Source of the DNA: Flaccisagitta enflata
Lineage: Eukaryota > Chaetognatha > Sagittoidea > Aphragmophora
Length of the DNA: 64,000 bases
Direction: 5' to 3'
Assembly (NCBI GenBank): GCA_965153355.1
Contig: OZ231127.1
Span: 84,444,001-84,508,000, forward strand
Below the pieces are notes generated by a model that ran no database searches, was not told the DNA's origin, and worked only from the letters and a program-made list of their open reading frames with translations. Made by a program: the position numbers and the translations under genes. This document shows positions 1 through 11,758 of this stretch, piece after piece. Positions within the stretch are counted from its first letter, which is position 1; each line of letters starts with the position of its first letter.

Positions 1-118
1 TTGCTCACTCACTTTGCTCACTCCCTTTATGCGACAGTTAATATACATGAATATGTGTTCTTATTGTAAACGCGTTCAATGGGAACAAACGCGTTTTTAG
101 TCGTCAGTGGAAACACGC
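1..118 (-). repeat. Family D dispersed repeat, truncated by the window edge
   Basis: This is the 3' part, in minus orientation, of a repeat also seen at 10446-10716, 23425-23700, 47291-47578 and 58889-59117. Diagnostic parts are the GCTCACTCACTT-type string at the left and the terminal GAAACACGCCC at 110-118. The full copies have short inverted ends (GGGCGTGTTTCTAG and its complement) and a GC-rich interior of repeated gagtgagcgaagcgag-like words. Confidence 0.8.
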
Positions 119-137
119 CCACGAAATTCCTACATTG

Positions 138-419
138 ATGTTGTTGTTGTTGTTGTTGTTGCTGCTGCTGCTGTTGTTTTTGTCTCTGTTGTTATTTTGT
201 TGTCTGTTGTTATTTGTTGTTGTTGTTGTTGTTGTTGTTATTTGTTGTTATTCTTGTTTAATTTATTTGTTATTTATTTATTGTTATTTGTTGTTGTTGT
301 TGTTGTTTCTGCGCCAGAATCAAGAGACCTGAAGCGACCTAAAGCGAACCGAAATTGCTGTATGAGGCCATTACCATCCATCGGTTGATCTGTTGTTGTT
401 GTTATTATTGTTGTTATTC

Positions 420-452
<33 letters not shown>

Positions 453-515
453 TCATGGTGGTGGTTCTTGTTGTTGTTTTTATAGTGGTGGCTGTTGTTG
501 TTGTTGCAATTCATG
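138..515. repeat. (TTG)n trinucleotide arrays
   Basis: Imperfect TTG/GTT arrays at about 138-305 and 370-515, separated by about 60 bases of unique sequence. They create apparent poly-Val, Leu, Cys or Asn frames that are not coding. Confidence 0.9.
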
Positions 516-1043
516 TAATTTTTGCCATTTTGCCATTTTGTTTTAGTTTCCTTTTTTATATCCAAAGGAACAACGGAAAGTTGCTGAGAAAGGCAGAAAA
601 CGCAATCACAACTTTGATTTGAAGCCACAAAAGGGGAAGAAAGAACAAAAATAAACACAAATGAAAAGATTTATTGCAGAGAATGGAACGAGAAAAAGAG
701 AGCAAGAGAGAGAGAGAGAGAAAGAGGAAGACTGGTTGACACGACGAGATTGGCAGAAAAGGATAAACAAGTAAAAAGAAAGGGGCAAACATGTCTTACA
801 AAATGACTCATAGAAAAACCACTAGGGTGAACGACTAAAATGATCTCATAGATGAGATTTTTTTTTCAAATTTGGTCATGATTTCAACAGTGTAAAATTT
901 CTATATCACGCCTAAAAAGTATCGGGGATTTTTTTCCTTTCCTTTTTTCTTGTACAGTTATATCCCGATCTAACGGATTTCGGGGGACCAACACATATCA
1001 TCTTTTATATGTTGTCGTTTATCTATTTTGAAATCACTGTTTT

Positions 1044-1044
<1 letters not shown>
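516..1044. other. Unassigned intergenic or 3'-flank sequence
   Basis: A short GA-rich patch lies near 700-730. At 950-1000 there is a string resembling the end of a pogo-like MITE (acagttatatcccgatctaa). Nothing else is recognisable, including the missing last exon of the carboxypeptidase gene. Confidence 0.4.
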
Positions 1045-1120
<76 letters not shown>

Positions 1121-1155
1121 GAGAGAGACAGAGAGAGAGAGAGACAGAGAGAGAG
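1045..1155. repeat. (GA)n microsatellite
   Basis: A near-perfect GA dinucleotide run with a few GACA interruptions at its right end. Confidence 0.95.
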
Positions 1156-1410
1156 TTTGGGCAAGTGAAGGAAAAGCTTACGTTGCTAGAATAGGCAGTC
1201 TCTTTACGTTGACAGACAGCTATTCTCGCCAAGCTCAACAGCGCGATGTTCTGTGCACTTAACGATCTATATCAGTTCGATGGTGGGTCGGTCGGTTGGA
1301 TGGTCATTTGCAATTCGGGAAGCCGATAATCAGTATGGTTCTTCAAATTCGGTCGCAAGCTCATTTCAGTTACGGTCTCTATACCTTGCTGAGACGTGGA
1401 GGCAACGAAA

Positions 1411-1413
1411 CCG

Positions 1414-1446
<33 letters not shown>

Positions 1447-1600
1447 GTAACAACAACAACAACAGCTTCTTTCTTTCTTTCTTTCAACAACAGCAACAAC
1501 AGCGGCAACAACAACAACAACAACAGCAACAACAACAGCAGTACTGCTGCAACAACAACCAACAAGCAACCCGGCAGCAACAGCAACAGCAACAACAATG
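1411..1600. repeat. Imperfect (CAA/CAG)n array
   Basis: CAA repeats with CAG and TTTC interruptions. They are open in several frames on both strands only because of the three-base period. Confidence 0.9.
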
Positions 1601-2016
1601 TAAGAGTTATGCAAGACATTCGCATTGAATGTGATATGATCAATGATACGTGCAACCTTCCGGCATTGTTCCCTGTCATTGTCACATCATTCGAGTAGAC
1701 AAGTAAAGTGTTGCTTATCATTGTATAACTGACACTGGCTTTATCATTCATCTTCCTAGGTTTATGATAAAGTCGGGGTCTCTGATATATGTGTAATTTG
1801 GTCTCCGGGCCGCCACGCCATTTCCCCATTTCTCAAGGCCCCATATCACACAATAGCTGAGTCCATACTGAGACCTTGATCAATCGAATACTGAAAAGAT
1901 ACTTTATATAGAAACACTGACTCTCGATGCTTAGAAGATATTCAATGCAGTACACGCACAGGGGACGCGTGCAGGCTTGAGCAAACCAGTAAGTCGGCCC
2001 CAAGTTCCATCTTACG

Positions 2017-2018
<2 letters not shown>
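1601..2018. other. Unassigned unique-looking sequence
   Basis: About 400 bases between two CAA arrays. I see no repeat family, RNA gene or exon here. Confidence 0.3.
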
Positions 2019-2105
<87 letters not shown>

Positions 2106-2362
2106 AACAACAACAACCACAACCACAACCACATCAACAACAACAACAACAACAACAACAACACAACAACCGCAAGACAGCAACAACAACTGCAGACAAC
2201 AACAACAACAACAACAGCAGCAGCAACCAGCAACAGCAGCAACAACAGCAACAGCAACAGCAATACAACCACAACCTGACAACAGCATAATAGCAACAGC
2301 AACAGCAACAACAACAACGTTGAAGGAAACAACGTAACAATTTGAAACAACCAACAACAACC

Positions 2363-2396
<34 letters not shown>

Positions 2397-2580
2397 TCAA
2401 CAGCAACAACAGCAGCAACAACAAGAATAACAAAAGCAACAACAACTTAACAACAACAACGAAGACAGCAACAACAACGAACAGCTACAAGACAGCGGCA
2501 ACAACAGCGGCAACAACAGCAACAGCAAGCAAGCAACAACAACAACAACAACAGCAACAGCCGCAACCTAAGCCACAACC

Positions 2581-2611
<31 letters not shown>

Positions 2612-2687
2612 CCGCCAACAACAGCAACAAACAACATTGAGACAACAGCAGCAACAGCAGCAACAGCAGCAACAACAGCAACAACAA

Positions 2688-2719
<32 letters not shown>

Positions 2720-2782
2720 ACCACGATATGACACAGCCACAACAGCGCAACAACATAACAACAACAACAGCAACAGCAACAA

Positions 2783-2849
<67 letters not shown>

Positions 2850-2850
2850 A
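2019..2850. repeat. Large (CAA)n / (CAG)n array ending in (GAC)n
   Basis: A pure CAA block (about 2019-2110) is followed by mixed CAA and CAG words and then a short pure GAC block (about 2815-2850). Interrupted CAG-rich segments suggest an old array. Confidence 0.95.
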
Positions 2851-3005
2851 ACGACGACGCAGGATTCAATTTTTCCGCGGTAAACTGAGGTCATAGGCTT
2901 CGTGACGTCAAATTGCAAAGTCTTCTGACGCCAAGTATTGATTTTGAAATTCCAACTCTCAACTTTCATCATTTTTTTTCTTCATCGTTTTTCATTCATG
3001 TTTTT

Positions 3006-3296
3006 AAGTGCGTCCTCGCACTTCTATAAGAGGTCATGTCCATCGGTCGGTTGGTCGGTCGGTCGGTTGGTCGGTTGGTTGGTTGGTTGGTCGGTCACGC
3101 AAACGTTTGAAATGCGCAAAACGGCTGATTCTGACGTACTTCCTCATTCCTATCACCTTTCATGCCTCACCACATTCATATTCATTCATTCATTCATTCA
3201 TTCATTCATTCATTCATTCATTCATCAAAAAGGTTCATTCACAAAATCTTAATCAAGCGAGGCGCACTTATTGGCCTAAACTTGGCCTTGTTCTCC
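3006..3296 (+). repeat. Family A/B-like modular element with (CATT)n core
   Basis: Begins with a hairpin-like AAGTGCGTCCTCGCACTT followed by CTATAAGAGG, then (GGTC/GGTT)n. Inside it has an expanded (CATT)n block at about 3175-3225. It ends in CTTGGCCTTGTT, the same 3' tail as the other family A and B copies. Here a second tetranucleotide has expanded inside the element. Confidence 0.65.
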
Positions 3297-3720
3297 CCAT
3301 TTGAGCTTGGCAACATGAACAAATCGAAAAAAAAAAACCCACGCAATTTGCATCATTTAGAAGAAATAAAAACACAATCATAAAATTGATGAAAGTGACG
3401 ACGAAAAAAAGGTAACTATTGAAGTGGGCGTTATATTGACGCAGAAACAGTTTTTGATGTTTCGCGATGACGCAAATTGATAAAAATTTTCCTATATGAC
3501 GAACAGCGACTGTTTCAGTTCAGAAGAAGTATCTAATGTGAATCAGGATGTTCACGAAGAGCTATTATTGCACCGCAAATGCGGTAACATGGCAGTAACA
3601 TTAGTTCATTCGGAATTCTTATGATACAATTAGAATGAGAAAATACTTTAATATGACTTTATTACTATTTGATTAAAAACATGAAATCAAATTTTGTTAA
3701 CAGACGTCTGTAAAATAATC
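3297..3720. other. Unassigned AT-rich intronic or 3'-flank sequence
   Basis: No repeat family or coding signal recognised. I looked on the minus strand for the terminal carboxypeptidase exon (Gly-Phe-x-Leu-Pro-like motif) and did not find it. Confidence 0.3.
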
Positions 3721-4300
3721 AACTCTGGCCCAGTCCCCAGCTCATTCCCTGGCCCAGTCCCCGACCCAGTCCCAACCCAGTCCCTGGCCCAGTCCCCGGC
3801 CCAGTCCCCGACCCAGTCCCCGACCCAGTACCAACCCAGCCCCTGGCCCAGTCCCAGCCCAGTCCCAGCCCAGTCCCCGACCCAGTCCCCGACCCAGTAC
3901 CAACCCAGCCCCTGGCCCAGTCCCAACCCAGTCTCCGGCCGAGTCCCCGTCCAAGTCATTCAACAATCTAACTTTAATGGAGGAGGTTTTTGGTGAAATG
4001 TATAACTCCGGCCCAGTCCTCGGCCCAGTCCCTAGCCCAATCTCCGGTTAAGTTTCATTTAGCTAAGGAGGAATTCTGCGATATTTTTTACTTCGGCCCA
4101 GTCCCCGGCCCAGTCCCCAGCCCAAGCCCCAGCCCCCAGCCCCAGCCCCAGCCCCCTTCATTTAGCGAAGGAAGAATTCTGCGATATGTTTGACTTCGGC
4201 CCAGTCCCCAGCCCGATATCTGGTTAAGTTTCATTTAGCGAAGGAGAAATTCTGCGATATGTTTGACTCCAGCCCAGGCTTCTTCTGACGCTGGTATGAT
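3721..4300. repeat. C-rich minisatellite (GGCCCAGTCCCC-type unit)
   Basis: About 240 bases of 11-12-bp units (cccagtccccga and variants). From about 3960 a longer period of about 110-120 bases appears, made of the same words plus a spacer containing gaaggagaaattctgcgata. It lies just past the donor side of exon 8. Confidence 0.85.
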
Positions 4301-4710
4301 TTCATTGGCTGGCAACAAGAAACCGGGGTCCATCTGTTGGGTAGATCATAATGAAGATAGTTATATCACTTATAGTTGTAGATAATATTCCTCTGTTGGA
4401 TAACCAATAATCAAGATACAGCTAATCTTCACTAGAGCGCATTTCAAGCAAAAGTATGCCTCATAGTTAAGCTGCCTTATGCCTTATCTCTCATGGACAA
4501 CAATTATCATGTGATTTCATACCGCCTGATTTTGGGTGTTCAAGAAATAAGTTAAGCTAGTCTAGGCAGGATACACTGCACAGCGGTGGCTTGAGGTTGA
4601 TGACCCCAAAAAGCAGCTTTGCGAGGGACGGACCCACGGACTGACCAGCCGACCGGCCGACTGATCTGCCAATCAACCGACGTTATCTGTTTCAGACTTT
4701 GCTGACATAC
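4301..4710. other. Intron 8 sequence next to the exon 8 donor
   Basis: Unassigned sequence with a degenerate family C or A fragment near 4560-4680 (gacggacccacggactgacc). This is the first part of the intron that should lead to the missing last exon. Confidence 0.4.
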
Positions 4711-4821
4711 CTTGTCAGGACGTAGCTCCAAAGCGTAAGCATATTTGACGCCTGCAGTGGCTTTGACCCAATCGAATGAACCACCAGAAGCAGCGTACAA
4801 AATATGAGACGGAGGTCCAAC
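4711..4821 (-). CDS. Zinc carboxypeptidase exon 8 (catalytic Glu270 region)
   Basis: A 111-nt exon (37 codons, phase 0 on both sides) with acceptor TTCTAATAAG at 4822-4831 and strong donor AAG|GTATGT. It starts VGPPSHILYAASGGSFDW and ends ALELRPDK. In bovine carboxypeptidase A numbering, the Tyr before AASGGS is Tyr248 and the Glu of LELR is catalytic Glu270. The Phe between SGGS and DW sits at position 255, the S1' specificity residue (Ile in CPA, Asp in CPB), so an A-type preference for hydrophobic C-terminal residues is inferred. It joins exon 7 (ends HWR) in phase 0. The remaining 35 or so residues (the GRYGFLLP-type end of the family) must be in an exon I do not find in the window. A family C element ends about 30-40 bases upstream of the acceptor. 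Confidence 0.93.
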
Positions 4822-4852
4822 CTTATTAGAACAATGAATGTGCAACCATAAC

Positions 4853-6225
4853 AAGTCATCCAAGGATCGCACATGGTCAGCGGAACCCGATGCCCTGCTC
4901 AGAGTGATTAGCTGGAGAAGTGGAGTGAGAGCAGGGCAGCGGCCCCAAAGGGCCAATGTCCTATAGGACACAGGGGTGAATTTCCATACGTCTTGAGAGG
5001 GCATAACCTTGGGGAAATAAAAAATGGCGGATTTTTAAAACCTTTCTTCTGAACCTCAACGTAAGAAAAATAGGTTAAAATTGGTGATGCCTGGAAAGCT
5101 CTTCGAAAGATGTTTATTTGAATCGTGTCTGGAAATTTTAGCTCAAATGGTTTGGAAGCTACAGTGATTTGAAAAATACCACTCATTTTCTGGTCTGCCC
5201 GTATCGCAATGGAAGGGAATTAGAAAAAAATATAAAGTTATAAAAATGATAGAAGACTTGATCCGATTGCGACAAAATTTTAGGTGGTAATTAGGTTGCA
5301 TGTCTTCTCATACCAAATCAATTTTTGTGTTAATCGGATGATTTTTACTATGGTTTTCATACTTTTTTTATTCCAGATCTCAGAAAAACAGACCCAAAAT
5401 TGACATCCTTTGCTATAGTTGCGTTTAAATCACTACTGTCTTAACAAAACATATTTTTTTAGGATCCAGCCTAAAGATCTTTCCCAGAGCTTCAAAACCG
5501 TCATGAATATGATGTGATTTTTGTCAAATTTTCATAGTGAAAATGATTTAAAAAGAAAAAGGTGTTATCTCATTACCTCGGGTTTTTCTTGAAAATTTCA
5601 AAATCTTTCTCATGACAAAAAGGACAGAAAAAATTGTCCGATTTGGATAATTTTTAAGGAGCTGTTAGATGAAGGTATGTATTGCTTCCAGTTCAAATTT
5701 CATCAAAATCAGAGAAGTTTTTCTATGGTTCTTTGATATTCATTTTTGAGCAATCATTCTTGACATGATGTCAGAGCAGAAAAGGGGTAGTCTCATTCAA
5801 ATAGCTCTAACTTTTAAACGGTTTGAGCCAAAGTTTCCAGACACGACTCAAATGAAAGATCTTTCGAAGAGCTTTCTAAACATCACCGATTTTTATTTGT
5901 TTTTCTCAGTTTAAGGTAGATAGAATTAGTTTTCAAAATTCCGCCATTTTTTATTTCCCCAAGGTTATTTGAGGCCTAAGGAGCAATTTTCCATGATATT
6001 CAATGGGAATTTCACTTTTTTTTAAATCAATTTTCCATGTTATTCAATGGGAAATATGAATTGTATCACTTTTTGGTAAATTTTCCATGTTATTCAATGG
6101 GAATTTGAGGCTTAAGAAGCTTCGGGGGGGGGATGGACGAAAGAACGGATGGACGGAAGGACGGACGTATGGAAATTCACCCCTGTGTCCTACAGGACAT
6201 CGGTCCTTTGGGGCCGCTGCCCAAA
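4853..6225 (-). mobile_element. Family C (HINE-like) element, minus orientation, with nested TA-flanked element
   Basis: In minus orientation the tail (gtcatccaagg...atggtcagcgg) is at the left and the head (...ggggccgctgcccaaaaaa) at the right. The subterminal inverted repeat is visible as gggcagcggccccaaaggg at about 4933 and its complement at about 6205-6223. The internal part is interrupted by the TIR element at 5006-5965. A short GACGGACG block lies near 6130-6165. The family is better preserved at 42288, 43066 and 56790. Confidence 0.8.
5006..5965. mobile_element. Non-autonomous TIR/foldback transposon, TA target duplication
   Basis: Left end ACCTTGGGGAAATAAAAAAT and right end ATTTTTTATTTCCCCAAGGT are perfect inverted complements, and the match continues through tggcgga. 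Both ends are flanked by TA (5004-5005, 5966-5967). Long imperfect inverted arms (about 5006-5165 and 5805-5965) make it foldback-like. No transposase frame is present. The interior repeatedly holds the word caaatgaaagatctttcg, shared with the elements at 48799 and 49832. Confidence 0.85.
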
Positions 6226-6518
6226 AAATGCAATAGAGTAGCAAGAAATCATGACAATGAAACGCAAAGAAAAAGAAATGCGGCAAAATGATAAAGACGA
6301 AAACATTTTCAAAACAAACCGTAATCGAGTCTTTCCCTTAGTAGAGACTCTTTTTTGTCTTGGTTTGTCTCTCTTTAACTTTCTTACAATTAACTTTTTA
6401 ATGACTGCTGTACTTGCTTTCTATCAAGTATAAGTACCGCAGTCCTTTCATGCGTTTCCTTTTTTCCTGTCTTTCTTCCTGTCTTTCTTTTTTCATTCTT
6501 TTTTCTTTTCTTTTTTTA
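6226..6518. other. Unassigned intron 7 sequence
   Basis: T-rich sequence with no recognised feature, ending in a pyrimidine run just before the family A element. Confidence 0.3.
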
Positions 6519-6775
6519 GTCGCGTGCTACGCGACTCTACAACCCGCTTTGTCCGTCCGTCCGTCCGTCCGTCCGTCCGTCCGTCCGTCCGTCCGTCCGT
6601 CCGTCCGTCCGTCCGTCCGTCCGTCAGTCCGTCCGTCCGTCCGTCCGTCCGTCACACTTTACTTTTTTGGGGTTTTTGCGGTTTTGACCTCACTGCTCCT
6701 GCCCTGATGAAGCGACCTCAAGTATGGCCCCTGCCCACCCGCAGGCGACTAAGGTAGCCGTGTATCCGGCCTTGT
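6519..6775 (+). repeat. Family A modular element with (GTCC)n core
   Basis: Begins TTTTAGTCGCGTGCTACGCGACT (hairpin), then ctacaacccgctttg and about 100 bases of (GTCC)n. A constant segment (cacactttacttttttgg...ctgctcctgccc...ggcccctgcccacccgca) follows, then the end AGCCGTGTATCCGGCCTTGTT. The same order of modules recurs at 17966, 18531, 19711, 22898, 41983, 54835 and 62276. Confidence 0.85.
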
Positions 6776-6784
6776 TCCTTTAGT

Positions 6785-9700
6785 TTCTTTTTTCATTACG
6801 ATGTTTTTGTTCATTTATCTTTCTCTTCTTTTAGTTTTTAAACTGTTGTCACTCCCTGTCATGTTTCATTACGACATTTTTGTTCATTTATCTCTCTCTT
6901 CTTTTAGTTTTTAAACTGTTGTCACTCCCTGCCATGTTTCATTACAACATTTTTGTTCATTTATCTCTCTCTTCTTTTAGTTTTTAAACTGTTGTCACTC
7001 CCTGCCATGTTTCATTACAATGTTTTTCTTCATTTATCTTTCTCTTCTTTTAGTTTTTAAACTGTTGTCACTCCCTGCCATGTTTCATTACGATATTTTT
7101 GTTCATTTATCTCTCTCTTCTTTTAGTTTTTAAACTGTTGTCACTCCCTGCCATGTTTCATTACGATGTTTTTGTTCATTTATCTTTCTCTTCTTTTAGT
7201 TTTTAAACTGTTGTCACTCCCTGCCATGTTTCATTATGACATTTTTGTTCATTTATCTCTCTCTTCTTTTAGTTTTTAAACTGTTGTCACTCCCTGCCAT
7301 GTTTCATTACAATGTTTTTTATCATTTATCTTTCTCTTCTTTTAGTTTTTAAACTGTTGTCACTCCCTGCCATGTTTCATTACGATATTTTTGTTCATTT
7401 ATCTCTCTCTTCTTTTAGTTTTTAAACTGTTGTCACTCCCTGCCATGTTTCATTACGACCTTTTTTTTCATTTATCTCTCTCTTCTTTTAGTTTTTAAAC
7501 TGTTGTAACTGCCTGCCATGTTTCATTACGATGTTTTTGTTCATTTATCTTTCTCTTCTTTTAGTTTTTAAACTGTTGTCACTCCCTGTCATGTTTCATT
7601 ACGATGTTTTTGTTCATTTATCTCTCTCTTCTTTTAGTTTTTAAACTGTTGTCACTCCCTGCCATGTTTCATTACGATGTTTTTGTTCATTTATCTTTCT
7701 CTTCTATTAGTTTTTAAAGTGTTGTCACTCCCTGTCATGTTTCATTACGATGTTTTTGTTCATTTATCTCTCTCTTCTTTTAGTTTTTAAACTGTTGTCA
7801 CTCCCTGCCATGTTTCATTACGATATTTTTGTTCATTTATCTTTCTCTTCTATTAGTTTTTAAACTGTTGTCACTCCCTGTCATGTTTCATTACGATGTT
7901 TTTGTTCATTTATCTCTCTCTTCTTTTAGTTTTTAAACTGTTGTCACTCCCTGCCATGTTTCATTACGATGTTTTTGTTCATTTATCTTTCTCTTCTTTT
8001 AGTTTTTAAACTGTTGTCACTCCCTGTCATGTTTCATTACGATGTTTTTGTTCATTTATCTCTCTCTTCTTTTAGTTTTTAAACTGTTGTCACTCCCTGC
8101 CATGTTTCATTACGATGTTTTTGTTCATTTATCTCTCTCTTCTTTTAGTTTTTAAACTGTTGTCACTCCCTGCCATGTTTCATTACGATATTTTTGTTCA
8201 TTTATCTCTCTCTTCTTTTAGTTTTTAAACTGTTGTCACTCCCTGCCATGTTTCATTACGATGTTTTTGTTCATTTATCTCTCTCTTCTTTTAGTTTTTA
8301 AACTGTTGTCACTCCCTGCCATGTTTCATTACGATGTTTTTGTTCATTTATCTCTCTCTTCTTTTAGTTTTTAAACTGTTGTCACTCCCTGCCATGTTTC
8401 ATTACGATGTTTTTGTTCATTTATCTTTCTCTTCTTTTAGTTTTTAAACTGTTGTCACTCCCTGTCATGTTTCATTACGATGTTTTTGTTCATTTATCTC
8501 TCTCTTCTTTTAGTTTTTAAACTGTTGTCACTCCCTGTCATGTTTCATTACGATGTTTTTGTTCATTTATCTCTCTCTTCTTTTAGTTTTTAAACTGTTG
8601 TCACTCCCTGCCATGTTTCATTACGATATTTTTGTTCATTTATCTTTCTCTTCTATTAGTTTTTAAACTGTTGTCACTCCCTGTCATGTTTCATTACGAT
8701 GTTTTTGTTCATTTATCTCTCTCTTCTTTTAGTTTTTAAACTGTTGTCACTCCCTGCCATGTTTCATTACGATGTTTTTGTTCATTTATCTTTCTCTTCT
8801 TTTAGTTTTTAAACTGTTGTCACTCCCTGTCATGTTTCATTACGATGTTTTTGTTCATTTATCTCTCTCTTCTTTTAGTTTTTAAACTGTTGTCACTCCC
8901 TGCCATGTTTCATTACGATATTTTTGTTCATTTATCTCTCATTTCTTTTAGTTTTTAAACTGTTGTCACTCCCTGCCATGTTTCATTACGATATTTTTGT
9001 TTATTTATCTCTCTCTTCTTTTAGTTTTTAAACTGTTGTCACTCCCTGCCATGTTTCATTACGATGTTTTTGTTCATTTATCTTTCTCTTCTTTTAGTTT
9101 TTAAACTGTTGTCACTCCCTGCCATGTTTCATTACGATGTTTTTGTTCATTTATCTCTCTCTTCTTTTAGTTTTTAAACTGTTGTCACTCCCTGCCATGT
9201 TTCATTACGATGTTTTTGTTCATTTATCTTTCTCTTCTTTTAGTTTTTAAACTGTTGTCACTCCCTGCCATGTTTCATTACGATATTTTTGTTCATTTAT
9301 CTCTCTCTTCTTTTAGTTTTTAAACTGTTGTCACTCCCTGCCATGTTTCATTACGATGTTTTTGTTCATTTATCTCTCATCTCTTTTAGTTTTTAAACTG
9401 TTGTCACTCCCTGCCATGTTTCATTACGATGTTTTTGTTCATTTATCTCTCTCTCCTTATAGTTTTTAAACTGTTGTCACTCCCTGCCATGTTTCATTAC
9501 GATGTTTTTGTTCATTTATCTCTCTCTCCTTTTAGTTTTTAAACTGCTGTCACTCCCTGCCATGTTTCATTACGATGTTTTTGTTCATTTATCTTTCTCT
9601 TCTTTTAGTTTTTAAACTGTTGTCACTCCCTGCCATGTTTCATTACGATATTTTTATTCATTTATCTTTCTCTTCTTTTAGTTTTTAAACTGTTGTCACT

Positions 9701-10375
9701 CCCTGCCATGTTTCATTACAATATTTTTGTTCATTTATCTTTCTCTTCTTTTAGTTTTTAAACTGTTGTCACTCCCTGCCATGTTTCATTACGATATTTT
9801 TGTTCATTTATCTCTCTCTTCTTTTAGTTTTTAAACTGTTGTCACTCCTTGCCATGTTTCATTACAATGTTTTTGTTCATTTATCATTCTCTTCTTTTAG
9901 TTTTTAAACTGTTGTCACTCCCTGCCATGTTTCATTACGATATTTTTCTTCATTTATCTCTCTCTTCTTTTAGTTTTTAAACTGTTGTCACTCCCTGTCA
10001 TGTTTCATTACGATATTTTTGTTCATTTATCTCTCTCTTCTTTTAGTTTTTAAACTGTTGTCACTCCCTGCCATGTTTCATTACGATGTTTTTGTTCATT
10101 TATCTTTCTCTTCTTTTAGTTTTTAAACTGTTGTCACTCCCTGCCATGTTTCATTACGATATTTTTGTTCACTTATCTCTCTCTTCTTTTAGTTTTTAAA
10201 CTGTTGTCACTCCCTGCCATGTTTCATTACGATGTTTTTGTTCATTTATCTTTCTCTTCTTTTTGTTTTTCAACTGTTGTCACTCCCTGCCATGTTTCAT
10301 TACGATATTTTTGTTCATTTATCTCTCTCTTCTTTTAGTTTTTAAACTGTTGTCACTCCCTGCCGTTTTCTCCAT
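6785..10375. repeat. 73-bp satellite array, about 49 copies
   Basis: Unit of 73 bp: a tttcattacgatg block, then ttgttcatttatc, tctctcttcttttag, tttttaaactg and ttgtcactccctgccatg. Most copies are nearly identical; variants are gatg/gata, tttctc/ctctctc and gtcatg/gccatg. Rare ttctattag variants occur near 7700, 7850 and 8650; the last two are 803 bp (11 units) apart with similar flanking variant order, which suggests higher-order duplication. On the plus strand each unit contains a pyrimidine tract ending in TTAG, a 3'-splice-site look-alike, antisense to the gene. No spacer or alternating structure is present, so it is not a CRISPR array. Confidence 0.95.
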
Positions 10376-10445
10376 TTCGACTCTTTTTTTTCGCGTAATA
10401 TTACTGTTTATCCCCGCTGGGTTCTCTCTTTGTCTCTTTTCTGAC

Positions 10446-10716
10446 AAAGGGAGTGTTTCTAGTGAAGATGAAAAACGTGTTTGTTCCCACTGAACGCGTT
10501 TACAGTGTGAACACATATTCATGAATTTCACTGTCCTACGAGGGAGTGAGCAAAGTGAGTGAGGGAGCCTGTGAATGGAGTGAGAGAGCAAAGCAAGCAT
10601 AGCAAAGTAGAGCGCTGCAGAGCGAGTGAGCGGAGTGAGCGGTGCAAGCTAATAACGTAGCGAGGGACCGAGTTATCCGTTTATATACGCGATTTTCTGT
10701 GACTAGAAACGCGCCC
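10446..10716 (+). repeat. Family D dispersed repeat
   Basis: Starts gggagtgtttctagtgaag and ends tgactagaaacgcgcccc, so the ends are inverted complements apart from one or two bases. Interior: aaaaacgtgtttgttcccac, a conserved gaacacatattcatgaat segment and GC-rich gagtgagcaaagtgag words. Confidence 0.8.
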
Positions 10717-11440
10717 CAGTGACAGTCTTTCCCACTTCTTTCATTGGTTGTCTCTTTGTAAATGCGTAGATATCTTTATACTTACTATCTAGAACAAAAG
10801 TATATCGGCAAGATCATTATCAGGCTGTTGATTCATCAAATGACTAGAAAACCTATATTTTGATCTTTGAGACTCTTTGTATGTATCTTGTGAACAACAA
10901 TAACAGCCTAAATTATCTTCATATGCACTTGAAGAGATATACTGAGAAAGGATGACGAAGTCTTCCTTCACACCTTCAGAGCAGAATTTTTTTTGTCCTT
11001 ATCAAATGATGCGCGATACCCTCTCCATAGCTGCTTACTTACCAACCATCTGATCTATAACCGAGTTTGGAGTGACTATGGAAATGACAAGGCGATCCTA
11101 TGGCATCACTGTAGCAGCCTTAAAGATAGACAACAACCTTAAACTAACAGAAAATAACACTTGGCCAAGTAACAAAAGCGACAAGAAATAAACATAATTT
11201 TTCAGCCATTTTCATTTGAAGTAGCATTCTTGTTTTGCCTGTCATTTCTAAACGAATCGAGCTACAAGAACGCGATTGATGGCACTAGATCAGAAATTCG
11301 ATGTAGTTTCAGAATCTCACTGATTTTTATATGATTTTGTTATTTTTAGCAGAGATATGACCCAAAACGCTCGCCGATATATATATGTTCTAGATAGTAG
11401 TAAGAGGACGTTTTATACTTAGTAAGAGGACTTAATGTAA
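10717..11440. other. Unassigned intron 7 sequence
   Basis: About 720 bases without a recognised repeat, apart from a 40-base string near 10743-10785 (ggttgtctctttgtaaatgc...) that recurs at 11563-11600 between the arms of the inverted repeat. Confidence 0.4.
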
Positions 11441-11758
11441 ACCAGTTGCGGACGGGTGGGCAGGGGCGGAAATGCGCGTTTTCACACTTTTCGACTCGTG
11501 CTCACGGACCGACGGACGGACGGACCGATGGACCGACGGACGGATGGACAAAGGCTCTCATCGGTTGTCTCTTTGTAAATGCGTAGATATCTTTATACTT
11601 AGTTACAGGACGTTTTTAGTTGCGGACACGCAACTCTATAAGAGCCTTTGTCCATCCGTCCGTCGGTCCATCGGTCCGTCCGTCCGTCGGTCCGTGAGCA
11701 CGAGTCGAAAAGTGTGAAAACGCGCATTTCCGCCCCTGCCCACCCGTCCGCAACTGGT
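11441..11758. repeat. Perfect inverted repeat: 118-bp arms, 82-bp spacer
   Basis: Bases 11441-11558 read as the exact reverse complement of 11641-11758. Each arm is the body of a family B element (gagcctttgtccatccgtcc ... cacccgtccgcaactggt). The 82-bp spacer holds the string shared with 10743 and the 5' hairpin (gttgcggacacgcaac) of the right-hand copy. Confidence 0.92.

Noticed and set aside
3687-3996. Repetitive Gly/Trp or Pro/Gln/Ser protein
   Set aside because: Frames of the GGCCCAGTCCCC minisatellite, no start context or conserved domain.
1-4700. Search for the last carboxypeptidase exon
   Set aside because: No Gly-Phe-x-Leu-Pro or similar C-terminal motif with an acceptor found on the minus strand; probably beyond the left edge.
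6785-10375. CRISPR-like array
   Set aside because: Units are contiguous 73-bp tandem copies without variable spacers, and the genome is eukaryotic.
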